The translations under genes were made by a program, and so were the position numbers. Below are positions 1 to 5,303 of a stretch of DNA of 5,303 nt, piece after piece. Below the pieces are notes generated by a model, which was not told the DNA's origin, did no database searches, and saw nothing but the letters and a program-made list of their open reading frames with translations. Where the stretch lies: contig CAKVCS010000082.1 in the NCBI GenBank assembly GCA_934725785.1, positions 1 through 5,303 of the forward strand, in the 5' to 3' direction. Origin of the DNA: an uncultured Bacteroidales bacterium (lineage in GTDB: Bacteria > Bacteroidota > Bacteroidia > Bacteroidales > Marinilabiliaceae). The stretch's first letter is position 1. The number at the start of each line of letters is the position of its first letter.

Positions 1-2006
1 GTCTGAGAGTCGTCGGGAAGCCTCACGGGGAACGGGCCGACGTCGTTGCCAAGGCGGTCAATAATGTAGAGGGACTTCTGCGTTGTCAGCAGATATTGCA
101 GTTTGCCGTTGCCATAGTAGTCTATCTGGCTGACGTCTCCCACTACGGCTCCGTCTATCGGCCTGCGCCAGAGCAGCATTCCGTCCGCGCCAATCAGGCA
201 AAGCTTGTCCTCCGAGTCTTGCGTCAGGCACTCTGTCAGCCTCGTGTAGTGGTTTGTCACCCCCCACAGCCTGCCGTTCCTCACGGAGTCGACCCGCGTG
301 TGCCATGCCGCCTCCACCACGTCCACGTTCAGCTCCGTGTCGGTGGGCCTCGCGTGCGCGTAGACGCTTATGTATGGCAGGTTGCCAGTGCGGGTCATCT
401 GGTGGCAGGCCACGTCGAAGGCGCAATTGCCCCTCGCTTTGCCCATGGCGGCGTCGGACGGGTCAGTGTCATATGTAAATGTGGAGCAGTCGTTTCCGAA
501 GCGGGTCATTAGGCTCTCGAACTTGTGGTCGCCCTCCATGGTGTTGCCCGTCACGTAGTCCACGAGCACGCGGCGCAGGGTTGCCATGTCGTCGGCAAAG
601 ACGAGGGCGTCCTCATATCGGAAGAACAGCCGCCCGGGGATCTTGCCAATCATATAGTCCAGGAAGAAGGTCTCGTCCTGATTGTCGAATCCGCCATATA
701 CGGGTACGGATATGGCGGATACCTGCTCGGCGTCGGCCCTTCTCGCCACGACGCCCTCCGGCACGGCGCCCGGCCCCGGCTGAATCTCTCCTATCACCAG
801 GGGCGCGGCGCCGCCGTGCATTGCGGTTAGGGCTTGAGTCAGCACCGCGTGCGCCTTGGTCCCCCCGTGGGTGTCCACAATGAGGAACGAGCCGGACTTG
901 TCCGCCGGGTTGCCATACGAACAGAGGGCGAGCTCGGCCTCGAACACTTGCGCGAGCAGGGCCTCTATGTCGACACCCGTCTGTGCGTACATGTCGCTCT
1001 GTCTGGCTCTGTATCGCGCTCCCGTCGTGTCTTGCGACAGGAAGTCAGCGAACGATGGCGACGATATGCCCCTGCGCCCCGCGCCCACGCGGTGGAATCT
1101 TTTGACTCCCTTGGGCAGCCTGCGCGTCAGCCCTATGGCGGACGTGTTCTCGCGGGATGTCAGCATGGCGAGCGATTGCTTTTGAGCCGCGGCGAAGCCG
1201 TCGGCCGACATGCCGTCATCGCCAACTCCGAGGTCGAAAGCCATCCAGTCGCCACCCCTGCTCTCCTCCCTTATCATTCCGGCGAATGATTGGCTTAAGA
1301 AAGCCCCTTTCTTGTCGGCAAGGTACGCGCGCTTGCCGTTTATGTACACTGAGGCCTGCGCGGTGGGCGATACCGTGCGCTCCACCTGCGCGAATGTCAG
1401 GTTGTCGCACATCGGGGTGACGCTGTCCTTGCCAAATGACATGAGAAGGTCCGGTGTCGTCGACGCGAAGAGACACCCGCCACCGGCTGCCATGTAGAGA
1501 GGCTCGCCGCCCCCCTCTTGGCGTAGCAGGAACAGGCCGTGGCCGTGGAACGCCGTGTCCGACACGGAGACGCCCTCCGCCTCGCGGAGCGCGCTCATGG
1601 CCTTGTGCCACTCCATCCTGTTGTTCAGCCGGAAGGAAGCCGCCAATTGGCGCATGCCGCCAGCCTCGTCGAGGGAGAATGAGACGAAGAGGTCGCGCTC
1701 CGAAAGCTCCGGCTCGTTTATCACGTCAGGGCCGAACAGCGAGTCTATCCGCTCGGCAAGCAGGCAAGCCGCGCGTCCGCCCAGGATGTCGGTAACCTCG
1801 TCGCCCATGACTCCGCCCCTCGCCGCGGCCAGAGCTTTCCTGTCGCCCAGCCTCGCGACGAAGGCGGTCTGCTCCGGAAGGCACCGCATGGGCGATGGAG
1901 CCTTGTAGCGCCTGTTCAGGCCTATCCAAACAGTGGCGGCGGCCGCAGCCATGATGAGGGCCATGGCCGCGCCCGTTATGATAATCCTCTTTACAGACGC
2001 TGTCAT
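1..2006 (-). CDS. Large membrane-anchored protein of unknown function (DUF3352-like), C-terminus beyond the window
   Basis: An open frame of 668 codons runs from the ATG at 2006 to the window edge with no stop, so the 3' end is missing. Residues 1-7 are basic (K6, R7), residues 8-30 form one hydrophobic segment, and R32, R33, K35 follow. This predicts an N-terminal anchor with the rest outside the cytoplasm; no lipobox is present (C42 lies in PMRCLP). Two stretches resemble each other in layout (about 170-196, LYMAAGGCLFASTTPDLL, and about 460-480, RLFFRYEDALVFADD), the kind of pattern seen in DUF3352-type proteins. From about residue 594 there are short beta-strand repeats with acidic turns (LTQDSEDKLCL, GADGMLLW, IDRLGNDV), like blades of a beta-propeller. 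The start is set by AAGGA 6 nt upstream, inside the end of pssA. The 3-nt gap to pssA means co-transcription and probable translational coupling. No enzyme motif was recognised. The gene call is firm; the family name is from memory of similar Bacteroidales proteins and is uncertain. Confidence 0.85.
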   Translation of the reverse strand, partial: MTASVKRIIITGAAMALIMAAAAATVWIGLNRRYKAPSPMRCLPEQTAFVARLGDRKALAAARGGVMGDEVTDILGGRAACLLAERIDSLFGPDVINEPELSERDLFVSFSLDEAGGMRQLAASFRLNNRMEWHKAMSALREAEGVSVSDTAFHGHGLFLLRQEGGGEPLYMAAGGGCLFASTTPDLLMSFGKDSVTPMCDNLTFAQVERTVSPTAQASVYINGKRAYLADKKGAFLSQSFAGMIREESRGGDWMAFDLGVGDDGMSADGFAAAQKQSLAMLTSRENTSAIGLTRRLPKGVKRFHRVGAGRRGISSPSFADFLSQDTTGARYRARQSDMYAQTGVDIEALLAQVFEAELALCSYGNPADKSGSFLIVDTHGGTKAHAVLTQALTAMHGGAAPLVIGEIQPGPGAVPEGVVARRADAEQVSAISVPVYGGFDNQDETFFLDYMIGKIPGRLFFRYEDALVFADDMATLRRVLVDYVTGNTMEGDHKFESLMTRFGNDCSTFTYDTDPSDAAMGKARGNCAFDVACHQMTRTGNLPYISVYAHARPTDTELNVDVVEAAWHTRVDSVRNGRLWGVTNHYTRLTECLTQDSEDKLCLIGADGMLLWRRPIDGAVVGDVSQIDYYGNGKLQYLLTTQKSLYIIDRLGNDVGPFPVRLPDDSQ

Positions 2007-2020
2007 CTCTTATCCTTTTT
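2007..2020 (-). promoter_or_regulatory. Ribosome binding site at the pssA / membrane-protein junction
   Basis: On the minus strand AAGGA (2017-2013), within a run of five A's, lies 6 nt before the ATG at 2006. It overlaps the last codons and TAA stop of pssA (2012-2010). It is the clearest Shine-Dalgarno match in the window and fixes the start of the downstream gene. The stop-to-start gap of three bases suggests that ribosomes finishing pssA re-initiate here. Confidence 0.7.
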
Positions 2021-2774
2021 GATGTTCGCCACCTGTCTCCTTTCTCCCCGACGGGAGGGCGGCCTTGACTATGGAGAACAGGGTGTAGAGGGCTATGGTG
2101 ACGGCAATGCCGCCCAGGCCGAGCGCTATTATCGATATCAGGCCAACGGCCAGAAGCGCCACTTTCAGCTCGTTGCCGGCCAATGTCCAGTGCTTGACCT
2201 TGAGCGAGAACATGGGTATCTCGCTAACGAGCAGCCCGCAGAACACAGCCACCATGATGAGCGTGGATGTCGGCGTGAGCAGCCTGCGGAAGATATCCTC
2301 GTTGCCTGGCATCATCCATATGAGCGAGGCCGTGAAGAGTCCCGTGGCCGTTGTCGTGAGGCCGAGGAAGCTCTCCGTCTGGCGGGTGTCTATGTTGAAC
2401 TTGGCGAGCCTCAGCCCGGCAAACACGCCAAGTATCAGCGGGGCGGCGGTCAGCGCGGCATCTCCTGCCTGCATCTCCGCTATGGGCGTGACGAGGCTCC
2501 CTGTCAGATGCCATTTTAAGTACGTGGAGTAAATAGCGGCGGGGGCTAGGCCGAACGAGATGTTGTCCGCGAGGGAGTCGAGCTCCTTGCCCATGGGGCC
2601 GCTCACGCCAAGGGCCCTTGCCACAAAGCCGTCGAAAAAGTCAAACACGGCGCCCGCCACTATGAGGATTGCGGCAGCCCTGAGCTCACCCCCGAAGGCG
2701 CAGGCCGTGGCCAGCACGCCGCACAGGAGGTTCATTGAGGTTATAGAATTCGGGATGTATCGCTTTATAGACAT
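2010..2774 (-). CDS. pssA: CDP-diacylglycerol--serine O-phosphatidyltransferase (phosphatidylserine synthase)
   Basis: This integral membrane enzyme joins CDP-diacylglycerol and L-serine to give phosphatidylserine and CMP, the step before decarboxylation to phosphatidylethanolamine. The 254-residue protein carries the complete CDP-alcohol phosphatidyltransferase signature: D45, D48-G49, A52-R53, then G62, D66 and D70 (FDFFDG..AR........G...D...D), so all metal- and substrate-binding acidic residues are present. The N-terminus (MSIKRYIPNSITSMNLLCG) is typical of the PssA subtype of this superfamily, and not of PgsA. Hydrophobic segments follow at roughly 12-28, 33-47, 110-124, 140-156, 170-187 and 204-238, consistent with a multi-pass protein. 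The C-terminal tail is charged and cytoplasmic-looking. It sits 42 nt after the phosphatase gene and 3 nt before the large anchored-protein gene. No psd (decarboxylase) gene, often a neighbour of pssA in other bacteria, is seen in the window. The start is supported by the match to the family N-terminus, although no strong Shine-Dalgarno precedes it. Confidence 0.96.
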   Translation of the reverse strand: MSIKRYIPNSITSMNLLCGVLATACAFGGELRAAAILIVAGAVFDFFDGFVARALGVSGPMGKELDSLADNISFGLAPAAIYSTYLKWHLTGSLVTPIAEMQAGDAALTAAPLILGVFAGLRLAKFNIDTRQTESFLGLTTTATGLFTASLIWMMPGNEDIFRRLLTPTSTLIMVAVFCGLLVSEIPMFSLKVKHWTLAGNELKVALLAVGLISIIALGLGGIAVTIALYTLFSIVKAALPSGRKETGGEHQKG

Positions 2775-2816
2775 GTCTGTTTTCGTTTCTTCGTTCTTGT
2801 TCTTTTGCCTTGCCCG
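2775..2816 (-). other. 42-nt purine-rich spacer between phosphatase and pssA
   Basis: Read on the minus strand this spacer is almost all A and G with scattered C, containing repeats of the type AAGAAC / GAAGAAACGAAAAC just ahead of the pssA ATG. There is no hairpin with a T-tract and no TAnnTTTG box, so nothing in it argues against read-through from the phosphatase gene. An A-rich, unstructured leader without a canonical Shine-Dalgarno is common in Bacteroidota and probably serves as the pssA translation-initiation region. Confidence 0.5.
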
Positions 2817-4055
2817 TCAGAACGGCAGTATCCTGTCTTTGGTGAACTCGATTGCCATTACGGAGGTGTCGTCAAAGGCCTTGCCTTTCTTTATGGTGTC
2901 CTCGGCAAGTGCGCAGATCTCGTCCATCGTGCGGTCTATGCCCATGTTCTTTTTCATCACCGCCATGAGCTTCTCGGCGTTGCTGCCCACGCCGTTCTGA
3001 TCCTCGATTTCGACGAGCCCGTCGGTGTACGTGACGAGCAGGTCGCCCTTGCGAACTCTCGTCTCGCCCTCGTCTACGCCCGGCAGCTCGTCGAGCATCC
3101 CCAGCCCTATCGAGCCGTTGGTGAGCTCGATGACGTGGCCCTGCTTGTTGAGCAGGGGGGGCAGGTGGCCCGCGTTGACGTACGTGAGGTGCCCCGTCAG
3201 GCTGTTGTATCTGCCTATGAAGAGCGTTATGAACTTCTCGCCCTTCGTGTTCTGGCATATGCGCTTGTTCAGGTCTGTCACCAGTCCCTTCAGGCTGGTC
3301 TTGGCCGTGAAGAGCGCGCGGACCATGGCCTGGAAGTTGCTCATGAGCAGGGCGGCGGCCACGCCCTTCCCGCTGACGTCCGCCATGCAGAAACCCACTA
3401 CGTGGGGCGACAGCTGGAGGATGTCGAAGTAGTCGCCGCCAATCTGGTCATGCGGGTGGTAGTACGACCTCGCTTTCGTGTGACCCGTCTGCAGCAGCAT
3501 GTAGTCGGGCGGGATGAGGCCGGACTGTATCCGCGATGCGAGGGCGAGCTCTTGCTTCAGCGACTCCTGCCTTATGAGCCGCGCCTGCATCTTCTTGTTC
3601 TCGATGGCGACGATGATGAGGTTCGACAGGACCTGGATGAACTTGAGGTTGCGCAGCGTGGGGCTTATGCCGTCGCCGAGGATGCCGTCGCCCACCAGGA
3701 CGTAACCCATTATGTGGTACTTGTGCCGGAGCGGTATGACGGCGTCGAAGCCCCTTATGGAGCTCGTCTCGTCCATGCCGAGGCTTTGGATGGACGTGAT
3801 TTTCTTCAGGTCACGCTCAATGTCGATGGCCTCGCGCTGTGCCTCCGTCACGTTGCTCTGCAAGATGCACTTCCAGGTGTTGTCGGCCAGCGTGAAGACG
3901 AGGATTTTGCCTACCTGCAAATCCTCTTTCAGCAGAATCTCGAACTCCTGCATCAGCTCATCGACGGTGCTGTCCTCGTTTATGGTCTGTGTGACGTCGA
4001 GAAGGAGGTTTATCTTCTCCTTGTAGAGGCGCACCACGTTCCTCTCGTTTGCCAT
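2817..4055 (-). CDS. GAF domain plus SpoIIE/PP2C-family serine phosphatase
   Basis: The 412-residue protein (counted from ATG 4055) is predicted to be a soluble, metal-dependent protein serine/threonine phosphatase of the RsbU/SpoIIE type. Such enzymes dephosphorylate small STAS-domain anti-sigma antagonists or similar partners. Residues about 10-150 look like a GAF sensor domain (YKEKINLLLDVTQTINED, GKILVFTL, FIQVLSNLIIVAIENK). A charged helix at about 152-182 ending in LASRIQSGLIPP is the linker that switches these phosphatases. The catalytic domain has every expected motif: IGGDYFD (D208), ADVSGKG (D226), NAGHLPP (294-300), YTDGLVE (D345) and FDDTSVM (D395, D396). There is no transmembrane segment. 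It is the first gene of the likely phosphatase-pssA-anchored-protein unit. No kinase, STAS or sigma-factor partner gene is visible, so the substrate is unknown. The frame continues upstream to a GTG at 4121, but those 22 residues lie in a hairpin region and look unlike the family; the MANERN start matches relatives I recall. Confidence 0.92.
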   Translation of the reverse strand: MANERNVVRLYKEKINLLLDVTQTINEDSTVDELMQEFEILLKEDLQVGKILVFTLADNTWKCILQSNVTEAQREAIDIERDLKKITSIQSLGMDETSSIRGFDAVIPLRHKYHIMGYVLVGDGILGDGISPTLRNLKFIQVLSNLIIVAIENKKMQARLIRQESLKQELALASRIQSGLIPPDYMLLQTGHTKARSYYHPHDQIGGDYFDILQLSPHVVGFCMADVSGKGVAAALLMSNFQAMVRALFTAKTSLKGLVTDLNKRICQNTKGEKFITLFIGRYNSLTGHLTYVNAGHLPPLLNKQGHVIELTNGSIGLGMLDELPGVDEGETRVRKGDLLVTYTDGLVEIEDQNGVGSNAEKLMAVMKKNMGIDRTMDEICALAEDTIKKGKAFDDTSVMAIEFTKDRILPF

Positions 4056-4081
4056 CTCGTGGGTTCGCTTGGCTGTTCTTG

Positions 4082-4097
4082 TGCAAAAATGCAAAAA
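4082..4097. repeat. Tandem octamer TGCAAAAA x2
   Basis: Two perfect adjacent copies of TGCAAAAA occupy 4082-4089 and 4090-4097 on the plus strand. On the minus strand they read as two T5 runs separated by GCA, immediately after the last arm of the hairpin array downstream of efp. They supply the T-tract that makes that structure look like a terminator. Confidence 0.8.
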
Positions 4098-4185
4098 GCC
4101 TCGGGTTGTGCCTTCCGACACGGCCCGCGGCCTTGTGTGCTATATCTCAAAATCACGAGGCTGGAGCCTCTGGCGAGGCTTCGCC
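4083..4185 (-). terminator. Array of competing hairpins with T-tract after efp (terminator or attenuator candidate)
   Basis: The spacer after the efp stop has four complementary segments on the minus strand: AGCCTCG (4180-4174), GAGGCT (4170-4165), AGCCTCG (4162-4156) and CGAGGCT (4103-4097). Segments 1-2 form a 6-bp stem with loop GCCA; 2-3 form a 5- to 6-bp stem with a very tight loop; 3-4 form a 7-bp stem followed at once by TTTTTGCATTTTT. Inside the 3-4 loop is another hairpin (4138-4118: ACAC, AA bulge, GGCC-GCG-GGCC, GTGT). A further small hairpin, GGCGA-AGCC-TCGCC (4185-4172), competes with 1-2. The base pairing is seen directly. That it ends efp transcripts, or partly attenuates read-through into the phosphatase operon, is inferred. 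The long loop makes the 3-4 stem weaker than a classical intrinsic terminator. Confidence 0.5.
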
Positions 4186-4189
4186 GTGC

Positions 4190-4756
4190 CTACTTTACGC
4201 GCTCTACGTATGAGCGGTCGCGAGTGTCGACCTTGATCTTGTCGCCTGTGTTGACGAAGAGGGGCACCATGATTGTAGCGCCGGTCTCGATGGTGGCAGG
4301 CTTGAGCGACGTGGTCGACGACGTGTCGCCGCGGACGCCCGGCTCGGTGTAGGTGATCTCGAATATCATGTTGACGGGGAGCTCGGCCGTGAGGACGGTC
4401 TCGGTCTCAGCGTGCACGAGCACCTGGATGTTCTCGCCCTCCTTCATAAGGTCGGCGTTGGGTATCTGGCTCTCGTCGAGGACTATCTCCTCATAGGTCT
4501 CCGTGTTCATCAGGTGGTAGCCCGTCGTGTCCTTATATGTGTACTGGTACTGGCGGTGCTCCACGCGAGCCTCGTTGACCTTTACGCCCGAGTTGAAAGT
4601 GTTGTCGATGACCTTGCCGGTCTTGACGTTCTTGAGCTTGGTGCGGACGAATGCCGGGCCTTTGCCTGGCTTGACGTGGAGGAACTCGACGATGAAGTAC
4701 AGCTGGTTGTTGTACTCGATGCACATGCCGTTGCGGAAATCTGCAGTAGTTGCCAT
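4190..4756 (-). CDS. efp: Translation elongation factor P
   Basis: EF-P binds the ribosome between the P and E sites and relieves stalling at consecutive prolines. The 188-residue length is standard. Domain I is a KOW-like barrel (about 1-65) with the tip loop HVKPGKGPAF; K32 is the residue that reaches the peptidyl-transferase centre. Domain II (about 66-128) and the OB-fold domain III (about 129-188) follow, with the family signature ITYTEPGVRGDT and the ending DTRDRSYVERVK. The loop reads P30-G31-K32-G33-P34, the same as the PGKGP subfamily described in Actinobacteria in which K32 works without modification. R181 replaces the glycine usual in DTRDGSY. No modification enzyme gene (epmA/epmB, earP, ymfI) is in the window, though these need not be adjacent. 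The gene has its own upstream AT-rich promoter region and stands divergent from gatC. Start ATG 4756 gives the family N-terminus (MATTADFRNG); no Shine-Dalgarno is evident. Confidence 0.98.
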   Translation of the reverse strand: MATTADFRNGMCIEYNNQLYFIVEFLHVKPGKGPAFVRTKLKNVKTGKVIDNTFNSGVKVNEARVEHRQYQYTYKDTTGYHLMNTETYEEIVLDESQIPNADLMKEGENIQVLVHAETETVLTAELPVNMIFEITYTEPGVRGDTSSTTSLKPATIETGATIMVPLFVNTGDKIKVDTRDRSYVERVK

Positions 4757-4797
4757 ATTTGATGTTTGCTCTGAGTATTATTTTACAAAATCACCTG

Positions 4798-4805
4798 CAA
4801 AACTA
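4798..4805 (-). promoter_or_regulatory. Candidate -7 box TAGTTTTG for efp
   Basis: The minus-strand octamer matches the Bacteroidota sigma-ABfr -7 consensus TAnnTTTG exactly and lies 41 nt before the efp ATG, which would give a 5' leader of about 35 nt. A -33 TTTG at the usual spacing of about 19-21 nt is not present; only an ATTTTA is found there. Because the surrounding sequence is T-rich, a chance match is possible. Confidence 0.4.
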
Positions 4806-4977
4806 TAAAATCAAAATGATAAAATCCTGTATGCGACATCTTTTCTTTGAAAGACTCTGACAGCTCCGTACCGAAGAATGCCCTTCGCGCCAAGGGTCGC
4901 TCCATTCCTGCACTTCTCTGCCCGGTGGCGTTTTCTTAAAATATCGCACGGTGCACACGATTGTATAAAATCTTTGT

Positions 4978-4985
4978 TAAATTTG
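4978..4985 (+). promoter_or_regulatory. Candidate -7 box TAAATTTG for the PTS permease gene
   Basis: The octamer fits the Bacteroidota -7 consensus TAnnTTTG exactly and ends 35 nt before the ATG at 5021, a normal distance for a short leader. The nearest upstream TTG (4961-4963) is only 14 nt away, shorter than the usual spacing to the -33 element, so the promoter call rests mainly on the -7 box and its position. Confidence 0.45.
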
Positions 4986-5020
4986 CGATGCCATCATTCT
5001 GTAATACCACAAAAACTACA

Positions 5021-5303
5021 ATGGAAGGTTTTTTCTCATACATCATCGGCCTCGGCGCCGCCGTGATGATGCCCGTCATCTTCACCATATTAGGCGTCTG
5101 CATAGGCATAAATTTCTCTAAGGCTCTCAAGAGCGGCCTCTACGTCGGGGTGGGTTTCGTAGGCCTCAGTATCGTCACCGCGTTGCTCACGAGCAGCCTT
5201 GGCCCCGCTCTCGCCAAGGTGACTGAGATTTACGGACTTGAGCTTCAGGTGTTTGATATGGGGTGGCCAGCCGCAGCTTCTGTGGCCTACAATACGCTTG
5301 TCG
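5021..5303 (+). CDS. gatC: PTS galactitol-family permease, EIIC component (GatC-like), N-terminal part
   Basis: The first 94 codons of a plus-strand gene run off the right edge with no stop. The protein begins MEGFFSYIIGLGAAVMMPVI and continues with KALKSGLYVGVGFVGLSIV, SSLGPALAKVTEIYGLELQVFDMGWP. This follows E. coli GatC closely in order and spacing: the LGP.VMLPI opening, the KAGLHIGIGFVGI segment, the D/S-S-I-G-P-A step, the LNLHVVDVGWP motif (here GWP at 81-83). Two hydrophobic segments (about 8-30 and 39-62) agree with a multi-pass membrane permease. EIIC subunits move a polyol or sugar across the inner membrane and pass it to EIIB for phosphorylation. The substrate cannot be fixed from this fragment. 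An A-rich leader (CACAAAAACTACA) precedes the ATG and there is no Shine-Dalgarno. EIIA/EIIB partner genes, if any, would lie beyond the window. Confidence 0.83.
   Translation, partial: MEGFFSYIIGLGAAVMMPVIFTILGVCIGINFSKALKSGLYVGVGFVGLSIVTALLTSSLGPALAKVTEIYGLELQVFDMGWPAAASVAYNTLV

Larger units (their letters stand above)
4757..5020. other. Divergent intergenic region between efp and the PTS gene
   Basis: The 264 nt hold no convincing gene. Next to efp (about 4772-4831) the DNA is very AT-rich with repeated AAAAT/ATTTT words and the likely efp promoter. Next to the PTS gene (about 4931-5020) it is again AT-rich with a TAAATTTG box. Between them (about 4860-4930) is a GC-richer patch with a small hairpin (CCCTT 4881-4885 / AAGGG 4892-4896) and a possible CGCCA (4888-4892) / TGGCG (4926-4930) pairing followed by TTTTCTT. 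That patch could be a 5' regulatory element or a small RNA, but nothing identifies it. Short open frames here (for example 4878-5066 plus) lack any recognisable protein features. I looked for ribosomal protein L34, a tRNA and a riboswitch and saw none. Confidence 0.6.

Noticed and set aside
96..1908. Many overlapping plus-strand and minus-strand frames of 60-150 codons across the first 2 kb
   Set aside because: They overlap one continuous minus-strand frame of 668 codons with an anchor segment and a good ribosome binding site. Their translations are arginine/proline-rich and low in complexity, typical of shadow frames.
2224..2514. A 96-codon minus-strand frame within pssA, and a 128-codon one within the phosphatase (2872-3258)
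   Set aside because: Both are out-of-frame readings of well-supported genes and show arginine-rich, domain-free translations.
4084..4091. CATTTTTG on the minus strand as a promoter -7 box for the phosphatase operon
   Set aside because: It matches 7 of 8 positions of the TAnnTTTG pattern but has no -33 element at the right distance and lies in a T-tract that is better explained as part of a terminator or attenuator.
4157..4185. The tandem hairpins as a tRNA fragment, attachment site or CRISPR repeat
   Set aside because: The repeats are only 6-7 bases, differ in spacing, and there are no spacers of constant length, no cloverleaf and no integrase gene nearby.
2805..4352. A 515-codon open frame on the plus strand, antisense to the phosphatase and the end of efp
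   Set aside because: The opposite strand encodes a phosphatase with all catalytic motifs and EF-P. The plus-strand translation is rich in V, L, R and H, with no domain, and spans the intergenic hairpins. It is a by-product of codon bias in GC-rich DNA.
4878..5130. Small genes in the efp-gatC gap (4878-5066 plus, 4936-5130 minus)
   Set aside because: The first runs out of frame into gatC and the second overlaps the start of gatC antisense. Neither has a plausible start context or recognisable protein features.

Overview
This looks like an ordinary chromosomal segment from a member of the Bacteroidota, probably order Bacteroidales. The evidence is a Bacteroidales-style EF-P and phosphatidylserine synthase, near-perfect TAnnTTTG promoter -7 boxes, A-rich leaders often without a clear Shine-Dalgarno, and a large envelope protein of a type I associate with this group. 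The coding DNA is moderately GC-rich, with frequent ATA (Ile) and AGG (Arg) codons. I cannot place the genus; a Muribaculaceae- or Alistipes-like source is a guess.

Layout, reading the minus strand from right to left. efp (4756-4190) encodes translation elongation factor P. After a short, structured intergenic stretch (about 4083-4185) comes a GAF plus SpoIIE/PP2C-type serine phosphatase (4055-2817). It is followed after 42 nt by pssA, CDP-diacylglycerol--serine O-phosphatidyltransferase (2774-2010), and 3 nt later by a large membrane-anchored protein of unknown function (2006 to beyond base 1). The last three genes look like one transcription unit; efp may feed into it through the structured spacer. 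On the plus strand, divergent from efp, the right edge holds the first 94 codons of a GatC-type PTS permease (5021 to beyond 5303). The 264-nt gap between efp and gatC holds the two divergent promoter regions.

How the genes may work together: PssA makes phosphatidylserine, the precursor of phosphatidylethanolamine. The downstream anchored protein probably acts at the inner face of the envelope space. A signalling phosphatase at the head of the same unit suggests a link between stress or growth-state signalling and envelope synthesis, but that link is inferred from gene order only.

I found no mobile element, CRISPR array, tRNA, rRNA or phage gene, and no clearly new multi-gene system. The points most worth checking are: a set of alternating complementary hexamers after efp that can form mutually exclusive hairpins ending in a T-tract; the PGKGP loop of EF-P; a galactitol-type PTS permease in a phylum where PTS is uncommon; and the grouping of the phosphatase with pssA.
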